A stretch of DNA of 64,000 bases, taken from NCBI RefSeq assembly GCF_028682455.1, contig NZ_JANHLD010000002.1, positions 1-64,000 of the forward strand. Reading direction: 5' to 3'. The notes beneath the pieces were generated by a model, which worked only from the letters and a program-made list of their open reading frames with translations, made no database searches and was not told the DNA's origin. How positions within the stretch are numbered: position 1 is the first letter of the stretch; every line of letters begins with the position of its first letter. Positions 1 through 7,688 of the stretch are shown here, piece by piece. Origin of the DNA: Pseudomonas putida. GTDB lineage: Bacteria > Pseudomonadota > Gammaproteobacteria > Pseudomonadales > Pseudomonadaceae. A program made the translations under genes and the position numbers.

Positions 1-44
1 ATTGCGCATAGCGTGTCGCAATAGCGGACGCGGTATGCGCGTAT

Positions 45-435
45 TCAGCTGCGTACATATTTCCCCGGGGCGTCGCAAATAGTGGGATATCCACGGGATT
101 CGGCCCCCATGAGCGGAGGCGCAACACCTTCACCAGAGCGCTCTCGAAGCCATGCTGACCATGCCGGCCACCACGAATCTAGATGCGTCTGTGCAGTGGC
201 TTGCCACTCGTCCGGCGCCATGTACCCCTCATTCACGGCGCGCGTATGGATTTGATACTGGCGCTTGCCTCGGCCAGGCTCGCTCACGATGCCGCCGTTG
301 TGCCCTCCGGTGGTCAATACAAAAGTCAGTTCGGCTGAAGACAGGAGATGCAGCTTGTAAACGGAGCGCCACGGCGCAATATGATCGGAGGCAGTGCCGA
401 CGCAAAACATCGGTACGGTGATGTTTCCCACTGAA
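45..435 (-). pseudogene. 3' remnant of a PhaC-like polyhydroxyalkanoate synthase gene
   Basis: The minus-strand reading frame ending at 45 resembles the C-terminal end of PhaC-type alpha/beta hydrolases. It contains the stretch VGTASDHIAPW, a TGGHNGGIVSEPG stretch with the catalytic-type His, and a Trp-rich tail (SWWPAW). Intact PhaC proteins are about 550-600 residues; only about 130 remain here. Upstream of about position 435 the frame continues only as the antisense of a resolvase fragment, so the 5' part was lost at a recombination junction. The remnant has no start or promoter of its own and is unlikely to be functional. Family assignment is by recognition of C-terminal motifs only. Confidence 0.6.
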
Positions 436-777
436 ACCGGCCATGGAGCGGCCATCGACACGACAACTGCGGCAGGTAAGTTGGTGTTCGGGATTTTTGC
501 AGCTTTGTCCGAATTCGAGCGCGAGCTGATCGCCGAACGCACCATAGCTGGGCTGGCGTCAGCGCGGGCACGCGGACGAAAGGGTGGCCGGCCGTTCAAG
601 ATGACGGTTGCCAAGTTGCGCCTGGCGATGGCCAGCATGGGGCAACCGGAAACCAAGGTCGGCGACTTGTGCCAGGAACTTGGGATTACCCGACAGACGC
701 TCTATCGGCATGTATCTCCTAACGGCGAACTACGGCCAGACGGAGTAAAGCTTCTCTCCCGCACTTCAGCTGTATAA
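433..777 (+). pseudogene. C-terminal fragment of a serine resolvase/invertase
   Basis: The translation contains the signature of the resolvase catalytic-domain end and long helix: AIDTTTAAGKLVFGIFAALSEFE followed within the same helix by RELIAERT, read from about 433. A GRKGGRP linker and a C-terminal helix-turn-helix (VGDLCQELGITRQTLYRHV) follow. The N-terminal domain with the nucleophilic Ser is absent, because the preceding sequence is phaC-derived. A full resolvase is about 190-200 residues; about 114 remain. It marks the edge of a Tn3-like transposon or an integrated element now broken at about 433. Confidence 0.75.
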
Positions 778-962
778 TTGGCGACGACCTGAAACGGGTA
801 GCGGTTCACAGGCGGACTTGGCACCTTAGGACTATCTCCACGCTGAGAATGGCCAAGCAAGCAGCAACAAGACCTCGACAATCGCAGACTCTGGGGGCTG
901 AGGTTCTTGGCGGGAGGCGTGGTGCCATCGTCGCTCATGTCCTGCCTTTTACTAACCATATG

Positions 963-2630
963 TCATGGTCGCTCCCCATCAGATTGCTGTCTGCGGGCGG
1001 TGATCGTCTCATCGTCGGATGTCGTTAGAACCAAAGCGTCCGTATCATCGATTGAATAGCGTTCCACCATGGACAGCAAGTCCAGCAGGCTACGCTCTTG
1101 ATTCATCAGAGCCTCGGGGCATGCCATCATTGTGGCACCTGCATCACCTATCAAAAGGCCATCGCCGTCCTGTGTGTAGCTTGCCATCAACCGGTTACAG
1201 CTCGCATTTCCGGCCAGACGACCATTCGGCATGAACAACAGGCTTGCCGGGCTGTTGTCGACCACACCCTTGCCTGCGATATCCTCGATGAACCATTCGC
1301 GACCCATCAGCTGCGGGGCTTCTTCTTGTGCCATGAGGTAGTCGGCGATAGCCCGGTAGGCCGGTAGGGAAGTTGGATCGCTTGCGGCGTTTCCGGCAAC
1401 CGGGTTTGAGGCGAACCGTACGATTACCATGTCGGCGGTTGGATCAACCCACACTGTTTGGCCATGCACACCGCGTGCGGCGAAGGATCCGTGATCGTCA
1501 TGGCTGACCCACCACATGCCGCGATAGCTCCAGCCTTCCAGTAAGTCGTACCCGGCCTTTGCAAAGGCATCCTTGTTGCCGCCCTCACGGATACGGTCAA
1601 TGGCCTGTGCGGGGATGATCTGTTCGCCCTGCCATTCGCCCTCGTTCAGTACGAGCTGACCCAAACGGGCCATATCACGCAGCGTCGCGTTAAAGCCACC
1701 GCCGGCGAACGGCGTGCCGATAGAGTCGACAGTATAAAACGCCTCGCGCTCCGCGCCGATCTTTGACCAGATACGGTTTGACAGATAGTCGGCGACAGAC
1801 ACGCCCGTGGTGCGTGCAACCAGCCAACCGGCGGCATCTGCGTTAACGGTCTTGTAGCCAAAGGCCTCACCATGCTTGCCCTCTTTGCGGACAGTCTGCA
1901 GGTACTCAAAATAGCTGCGCGGCCCCTCATAGCCTTTGGGCTTGGGCAAAGGGCTGCCAGCCTCGGCGTATGTCCATACCTCGGCGTCGGGGTCGGAATA
2001 ATCTTCCGAATAATCCAGTGCCGTGGTCATCTCCAGCACCTGACGCACAGTGGCATCACCGAATGCGCTTTGGTCCAGCTCGGGAATTATGTCACGCAGC
2101 AGGCCAGTTTCATCCAGCTTACCTTCAGCCACCAGCACTTCGGCCATCAGGCCCGTCAGGCTTTTGGTGACCGACATGGCACCGTGCAATGTGTTTTCGT
2201 CGAGACAGCCATCGTAACGCTCATAGACAACGCGGCCTTTGTGCAGGACCAGAATACCGTCGGTGTAATTTGCATCGAAGGCGGCGCCCCAGGTCATGGG
2301 CTCGCCGCCACCCAGCGGCATAAACTCGACCGCATCCAGGCCAGCGTCGAGTTCAACAGGCATCTCACTGGCGCCCTGAGTGCCATTGCGAACCGCGACA
2401 GACGGCATCAGCTCGCGGAAATGACAGACCGTCCAGCGCAGTTTGGGAAAGGCAAAATAATCCGGATCAGTAAAGCGAATCGTCTTGCCCGCCGCTGGTG
2501 GAAAACCCTGCATCCAGCCCTGTGCATCGGGGGTGGACTCTTGCGCTGATAGCGGAGTTGTACCCTGCGCCATGGCAGACCCTCCAAGGATCACGGATAG
2601 AGTGAGACATGCACTAATAATGGGTTTCAT
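963..2630 (-). CDS. Beta-lactamase-fold serine hydrolase with C-terminal META domain
   Basis: A 555-residue exported protein, starting at the ATG followed by KPIISACLTLSVILGG; the hydrophobic stretch to AMAQ is a signal peptide. The open frame runs further upstream but that part overlaps the neighbouring gene. The core resembles class C beta-lactamase/6-aminohexanoate-dimer hydrolase proteins, with a SxxK motif (S153-V-T-K156) and a YKTVN motif near residue 259. The last ~110 residues resemble a META/HslJ domain (REWFIEDIAGKGV, then NGRLAGNASCNRLMASY). Family knowledge suggests hydrolysis of an amide or ester in the periplasm; the substrate is unknown. It lies at the distal end of a same-strand group with a porin and two dehydrogenases, about 55 bp after the membrane-protein gene, which suggests a catabolic operon. 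Confidence 0.8.
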   Translation of the reverse strand: MKPIISACLTLSVILGGSAMAQGTTPLSAQESTPDAQGWMQGFPPAAGKTIRFTDPDYFAFPKLRWTVCHFRELMPSVAVRNGTQGASEMPVELDAGLDAVEFMPLGGGEPMTWGAAFDANYTDGILVLHKGRVVYERYDGCLDENTLHGAMSVTKSLTGLMAEVLVAEGKLDETGLLRDIIPELDQSAFGDATVRQVLEMTTALDYSEDYSDPDAEVWTYAEAGSPLPKPKGYEGPRSYFEYLQTVRKEGKHGEAFGYKTVNADAAGWLVARTTGVSVADYLSNRIWSKIGAEREAFYTVDSIGTPFAGGGFNATLRDMARLGQLVLNEGEWQGEQIIPAQAIDRIREGGNKDAFAKAGYDLLEGWSYRGMWWVSHDDHGSFAARGVHGQTVWVDPTADMVIVRFASNPVAGNAASDPTSLPAYRAIADYLMAQEEAPQLMGREWFIEDIAGKGVVDNSPASLLFMPNGRLAGNASCNRLMASYTQDGDGLLIGDAGATMMACPEALMNQERSLLDLLSMVERYSIDDTDALVLTTSDDETITARRQQSDGERP

Positions 2631-2686
2631 CGTCTTTTCCTTCTTCGTTCTTCCGTCGAGTTTCAAACAGGCACTTTCAAGGATTA

Positions 2687-3148
2687 TCACAGGCGACTGG
2701 CGTGAATGGTCATATAGTTGACGATGCCTGCCACCAACCCCGCGAGTATGCCAAGCACAATCACCGCACTCGCAAGGGACACTGTCATCGTCCCCATCGT
2801 TCTTTGCCAGATCACCGCTCCCGTGACGCAGAGGCCAAACACAAACATGCCATGTTTGAAGGTTAGCCACAAAACTGACGGGAAGAAGGGCTGCTTGGGC
2901 ACTTTCATGGTCATGTAGGCGACGACAGTCAGAATCATCGCAAGAGAAACAGCCAATGGAACCGCCGAGCCCAAAACCGTATGGCTTTCGTTGGTGATGG
3001 TGTCTACCGAAAGCGGGATGGTTGTCGTGCCCCAAAGAAAATAAAGCTGAATCGCACCGTTGATAACCGCGTTAATAACGCCGTTCAGAATGGCACCTTG
3101 CAGAATCTTCTCATTCGTCAGTGTTGGAACCGTATTAACCTGTGTCAT
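2687..3148 (-). CDS. Small membrane protein of unknown function
   Basis: A 153-residue protein with about four hydrophobic segments (near residues 20-40, 60-80, 95-112 and 122-145) and no recognised catalytic motif. It starts at ATG 3148 and lies between the hydrolase gene and the porin gene on the same strand, 21 bp after the porin stop, so it is probably co-transcribed. I do not recognise the family. It may be a permease helper or envelope protein for the putative catabolic block, but that is inferred from position only. Confidence 0.65.
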   Translation of the reverse strand: MTQVNTVPTLTNEKILQGAILNGVINAVINGAIQLYFLWGTTTIPLSVDTITNESHTVLGSAVPLAVSLAMILTVVAYMTMKVPKQPFFPSVLWLTFKHGMFVFGLCVTGAVIWQRTMGTMTVSLASAVIVLGILAGLVAGIVNYMTIHASRL

Positions 3149-3169
3149 GTTTTTCCCTTTAGAAATGCG

Positions 3170-4914
3170 TCAAAAAGTCCAGTAAAGATTTGCCTGAAGC
3201 GTGGTCCAGGCGTCATCAGCCCCGATATTACGCAGCGCCTTGCCTGGCTCGGCGTAGGACGCCACGCCCTGAAAGTACCAGCTGCGCGAGATTGCCCAGC
3301 GTGCGGTGGCGGTTATCTCGTTTCCGATATCGCTGGAGGTCATTTGCGACAGCGCAGGATTGCCACCAAGATTGTTCAATTCGGATGCTCTCAGCCCATG
3401 CCAGTCCAATGTGAGGTTAAGTTCCTGCCGGGGCGCTACATTCAACTGCACCCGGTGAACGGCAAGGTTCGAATTTGACGTGATCTTGCCGAAATTGATG
3501 CCTTGCAACCAGTTGCCGAGTCCGGTGGACAGCATCGGATCATAGCGTTCGTAACGAGAGGTGTTCGGATCATCGCCGGACGCATGAGCGTAGCGGTAAG
3601 AAACGCTGGGCGACCAGGGCAGTTCAGTGAAATGATATCCGACCAGTGCATAACCCGCGCGCGCAGACATGCTGAACTGCTCGTGGGATTGCTGAGCAAA
3701 CTCACTTTCCAGCCAAACCCCATCCATCCCAAGAGGTCGCTTCCAATTCACATGCCCGGCAAGGGTTCGCAACCCTTCGCGGGGCAGGCGGCCATCGCCT
3801 GGTATGGAATAGAACGAATCGGATTCGGGAATGGTGATATAGCTGGCATCGGCCGAAAAATCGGGGCTGAACGCATATCGAATGTTCAAGCCTGCAAAGG
3901 TTGATTTACCGTCGACCAGGGGCAGTTCATCCGGGTCGATATAGAACCCCTTGAAAGACCATGCACCAAGGGTAAGATCCGTATCTACCGAAAATTCATT
4001 CGCGTTGCGCGGCCCCAGATAGGTTCCCCCTCGTTCTCCGATATTGGCAGAGCCGCGAACGAAATGGATAAGAAAGCCATCGTTCAGGGTCACGTTCTGA
4101 CGACCGGCACTGATGCTGAATTTGTTTCCAGTGCCGGGGTCGACATACAGCAGTCCGGCATAGGCTTTTTCGACGGAGGAGAAGGTTCGTGTGTCATCGC
4201 GGAATATATCCTGTCCAAGCGACCATGAGGTCACGCCGGTCAATGCGCTGAAGGCATACCATGCATTGTCACTGAGCTGCGTCGCACCACCGAGCCCCGC
4301 CTCGATGTAGCTCTCGCCCCAACTCGCACGTCTGCCGGGCAGGTTGCCTGCAAGGGGGTTACCTTCGGTAAACAGATCCGGGCGTCCGAACCATGCGTTG
4401 CCATCCGAATACACACCGAAGCCGCCACCGAGGATCGCGGTGAGGTAAGAGCGGTCATCGCGGTGAGGTAAGAGCGGTCATCGCGATAGAGGTTAGGGAA
4501 CATGAGACGGTTCGCTTCCGCTCCGGCTGCATCCAATGAGGTATCAACCTCGATACGCAAAACAACCGAACCGACGGTTGGAGCGTCCAGAACGCGGTAG
4601 CCGATTTGCCCTGCTCCAATACGTGATCTTGCACCTCCGAGCGAGGATTCAACCAAGGCTCGACTGAATGCTTGCCCCTGCATCGGGGCAAGCAGGTTCT
4701 TCAAACGCGCAACGATGGCTTCATCGCGGGAGGTATTGCCGCTGGAGCGCGAAAGAACCACATCAACCTGGGCAATAGGGCGCCCCTCGGCCTGAACCGC
4801 AAGACCCACAACCGATTCGTTGTGGGACACGGTTTGGGCCAGCGAAGGCTCGCCCACACTGATGCAGGCGAGGGCCAGCGCAAGGCTTCCAACGATGTGT
4901 CTTGCGCGGTACAT
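3170..4914 (-). pseudogene. Outer-membrane porin (alginate-export-like) broken by a 23-bp duplication
   Basis: The 5' part (from ATG 4914) encodes a signal peptide ending near SLAQ, then a segment that could be a POTRA-like domain. The 3' part (to 3170) encodes a beta-barrel rich in alternating aromatic/polar strands and ends in YWTF, with a C-terminal Phe typical of outer-membrane proteins. It resembles alginate-export/OprD-like porins. The two halves are in different frames because a 23-bp unit at 4434-4456 is repeated at 4457-4479. Removing one copy joins them seamlessly (NLYRDDRSYLTAILGGGFGVY) into about 573 residues. As written, translation stops soon after the duplication. The porin would take up the substrate handled by the neighbouring hydrolase and dehydrogenases. 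Confidence 0.8.
4434..4479. repeat. 23-bp perfect tandem duplication in the porin gene
   Basis: Two adjacent identical 23-bp copies (4434-4456 and 4457-4479) are followed by six more matching bases. Because 23 is not a multiple of 3, the extra copy shifts the porin frame. Slippage or recA-independent recombination could remove it and restore the gene. Confidence 0.95.
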
Positions 4915-4928
4915 TGGCGAAGGGCTCC

Positions 4929-5729
4929 TTATTCGCCAAACAACCGGACGGTCGAACCGCCGCCGTGAACCTTCACAATCTGCCCGCTGACCCATCCGGC
5001 AGCCGGTGACGTGAGCCACAGCATCGCATTAGCGATATCCTGCGGCTGGCCCGTGCGCCCGATCAGGTTGTCGGGATGCTTGAGCCGCTCCTGCATCGCC
5101 TCGTCCAGCCCGGCATCGCCGTATCCTTCGGTCATCACAGTCCCGATCAGAACGGTGTTTACCCGTACCTTTTTAGCCAGCATGTGGGCGAGCGAAATCA
5201 TCATCTGGTTCAGCGCGGCCTTGGCTGTGCCATAGCCCAGAATGTCATAGGCCGGAACCACTGAGGAAAACGACCCGGAGTTGGTAATGCTCGCATTTTC
5301 GGCCTTCTCCAGATGGGGCAGGCAGGCCATCGACATCCGGTAGGCGCTGACCGTATTCAGCTTGTAGGCGTTCACCAGTTCCTCTTCTGTGATCGCGCGC
5401 GGATCGTCGTGGCGCGGGCCCCAACCGACGTTGTTGACCAGGGTCGAAATGCCGCCAAAGGCGTCGACCGTCGCCTTGACCAGCGCGTCTATATCCTCGG
5501 CCTTGGTAACGTCACACCCCATGCCGATGCAGCGGCCACCGGTTTCGGCTTCTATCTGCCTGGCGGTTTCTTGCGCCTTGTCACCTTGCAGGTCGGCGAT
5601 CATCACATTCGCGCCAGCAGCAGCCAGCGTTTTCGCAATCCCAGCACCGATATTCTGTGCACCGCCGGTCAGGACAACGTTGTGGCCATTCATATGAAAA
5701 TCAGCGAAAGCATCAAATTTGTCAGTCAT
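4929..5729 (-). CDS. Short-chain dehydrogenase/reductase
   Basis: A classical SDR of about 266 residues. It has the Rossmann nucleotide-binding motif TGGAQNIGAGIA near residue 20, an NNVG motif near residue 105, a Ser in the NSGSFSS strand and the YGTAK catalytic Tyr/Lys motif. The start ATG at 5729 has an AGGAG about 8 bp upstream and is preferred over a GTG 9 bp earlier. It would oxidise or reduce a hydroxyl/keto group with NAD(P). The order dehydrogenase-dehydrogenase-porin on one strand suggests uptake and oxidation of a shared compound. The substrate cannot be deduced; many relatives are annotated as 7-alpha-hydroxysteroid dehydrogenases without proof. Confidence 0.88.
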   Translation of the reverse strand: MTDKFDAFADFHMNGHNVVLTGGAQNIGAGIAKTLAAAGANVMIADLQGDKAQETARQIEAETGGRCIGMGCDVTKAEDIDALVKATVDAFGGISTLVNNVGWGPRHDDPRAITEEELVNAYKLNTVSAYRMSMACLPHLEKAENASITNSGSFSSVVPAYDILGYGTAKAALNQMMISLAHMLAKKVRVNTVLIGTVMTEGYGDAGLDEAMQERLKHPDNLIGRTGQPQDIANAMLWLTSPAAGWVSGQIVKVHGGGSTVRLFGE

Positions 5730-5791
5730 GTTACTCACTCCTGGTAATCAGTCTGAGGTTTGCCCGCACCGAGCGGGCGATAGAATTCGGG

Positions 5792-6559
5792 TTAATCCAG
5801 TTCCTGCACACCACCGCCGGAAACGGTCAGGATCTGGCCGCTGACCCAGCTTGCAGCGGGTGAGCAGAGGAACAGAGCTGCGTTGGCCATGTCATCGGGT
5901 TCACCGAGGCGTTTGATTGGCGTGTGCGCCAGCATGGTTTTTTCGATGTCGTCATTCAGTACGGATTTCAGCGCGTCGGTGCGGGTAGCACCGGGAGCGA
6001 CACCGTTTACACGGATGCCCATGGGCCCCAGATCAAACGCAATATTGCGCACCAGATGACTGGTCGCGGCTTTGGAAGACGCGTAAGACGCCATACGCTT
6101 GTTCTTGTTCTCGGCAGACATTGAGGTAATAGCGAGAATAGAACCGCCACCGGCCTTTTCCATTTCGGGTGCGGCAAGCTGCGCCAGGCGGAACAGGGAA
6201 AACACGTTCAGCTCATAAGCCCAGCGAAAATCCTTCATTGGCATATCAAAGGGTTTGGGGCCACCGCCACCGGCATTGCCGACCAGGATGGTCAGTTTCC
6301 CGAATGTGTTTACAGTCTGGCTAACCAGCGCGGCCAGATTGTCTTCGTTGGTTACGTCGCACGCCATGCCCGCTGCTTTGCCACCCTTGGCTTCGATCTC
6401 CTTTACGACGACATTGGCGGCATCCAAATCGAGATCACTGACCATCACAGCTGCACCTGCTGCGGCGAATGTCTCGGCGATGGCACGCCCTATTCCTGCG
6501 CCCGCGCCGGTAACGACGGCGACATGATTATTGAGCGTAAAATCTGCTGGGTTGTACAT
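5792..6559 (-). CDS. Short-chain dehydrogenase/reductase
   Basis: A 255-residue SDR with TGAGAGIGRAIA near residue 17, GNAGGG near residue 95 in place of the usual NNAG, a Ser (ITSMSA) and the YASSK catalytic motif near residue 160, ending in SGGGVQELD. It is about 60 bp upstream of the second dehydrogenase on the same strand and is the first gene of the block. The two are clearly paralogous in layout but not close copies. Its cytoplasmic role is NAD(P)-dependent alcohol/ketone conversion, probably as consecutive or alternative steps with its neighbour. The substrate is unknown. Confidence 0.88.
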   Translation of the reverse strand: MYNPADFTLNNHVAVVTGAGAGIGRAIAETFAAAGAAVMVSDLDLDAANVVVKEIEAKGGKAAGMACDVTNEDNLAALVSQTVNTFGKLTILVGNAGGGGPKPFDMPMKDFRWAYELNVFSLFRLAQLAAPEMEKAGGGSILAITSMSAENKNKRMASYASSKAATSHLVRNIAFDLGPMGIRVNGVAPGATRTDALKSVLNDDIEKTMLAHTPIKRLGEPDDMANAALFLCSPAASWVSGQILTVSGGGVQELD

Positions 6560-6774
6560 TCTGATTACTCCTGCGAGACGGTAGTTGAAGTATTGAAAAG
6601 TGCTAAAGCCTGCCTCTTGTTTCCTGTTGCTGGCGCAGTTAAATCGCTGCGGTACAGGGCATCATCTAAGCAGGAAGCGCCGACCACTGGCAATGACAGC
6701 ATTCCCCATTTCGGGTAATGTTCTGACCTTGGATGCCCCGGAAAGGCGTCTTTTCAACAACTTATGGGGCTTTT

Positions 6775-7158
6775 ATGAGCGGCAAAAATGATAGAATACC
6801 GGCCCACGTACGTGCGTTCTCGGAACTGCTGATCACACTTCGTGCCGAATTGGGTAACGATTTGGATCTGGTCTTGATTATGGCGGTCATTGCAGAGCGC
6901 CATAATGGCTCGAAGGCCGCAAACCCCGCCCCTACCGAGGCGAACCCGACACCGGGCATCAATACGCTCTCGGTCGCTATGTATGCAGATATTCCCCGTG
7001 AAACCGTACGCAGAAAGGTTGCCAAGCTGGTTGAAAAAGGATGGGTGAAGTGCGATGAACACGGAATCCTTTCGCCAACGCGGCAAGCGTCGGGTGACTT
7101 GGCAAAAGGCACTGCCGCAACCTTGAAGTATCTTGGTGTGATCTCGAAAAGCGATTAG
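6775..7158 (+). CDS. Small winged-helix transcriptional regulator
   Basis: About 127 residues from the ATG followed by SGKNDRIPAHVRAF; an upstream in-frame ATG at 6733 is possible. The middle contains a probable DNA-binding helix pair (SVAMYADIPRETVRRKVAKLVEKGWV) typical of winged-helix regulators in which a recognition helix RETVRRKV precedes the wing. It is transcribed divergently from the dehydrogenase-porin-hydrolase block across a 215-bp gap, the usual arrangement for a local regulator. Ligand unknown. Confidence 0.7.
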   Translation: MSGKNDRIPAHVRAFSELLITLRAELGNDLDLVLIMAVIAERHNGSKAANPAPTEANPTPGINTLSVAMYADIPRETVRRKVAKLVEKGWVKCDEHGILSPTRQASGDLAKGTAATLKYLGVISKSD

Positions 7159-7688
7159 GCAGAAACCAAATTCGATTTGCATGATCGTCGTCTGAAAGAC
7201 TCAGAGAACTTCATGGTCGATTCAATACGATTGATTGCCCAACTGTTCAAACTCTTTAATCGGTTCAACAAGCGCGAACGTCAGAAAGGCATATTTCGTT
7301 CTTTGAGGTTTTTACATGCGCCTTTTCAACCAAAGTGGCCTTTACGTGCTACCGTTACCTCTCAGTTTGCTGTTTTTTGCCACATCCCTGACCCCAACTA
7401 ATCCCGCCCAGCAAGATTGATATGAAAGCCCGAGATCGCTATAGAAAGCAGTGATGACGACTTCTGACATTTTGTGCAGCTGTCTTCTGAAAACGACAGG
7501 TGGCCAAAATTCGTCTAGCCAATTTGAGTTGGTATTATGATTTTTTAGCCTAGCATTCGCGCACTCGACAATATAGGTATGGTCAATTTGGCCAGGCATG
7601 GAAGGCTCGGCCATGACCGGGAACAATCGGCCAAAAGCGGAGGATTGCGAATGTCGCAAATCGCCCGCGGGGGTCATTTTACTGCGCA
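7159..7688. other. 530-bp stretch without a convincing gene
   Basis: Short open frames exist on both strands, but none has a good start, a ribosome site or a recognisable product. It contains one copy of a 13-bp motif (CGGCCAAAAGCGG at 7628-7640) that recurs beside the next two genes. Confidence 0.5.

Noticed and set aside
2631..3035. Longer N-terminus for the serine hydrolase
   Set aside because: The upstream extension overlaps the membrane-protein gene in another frame, and the signal peptide begins at 2630.
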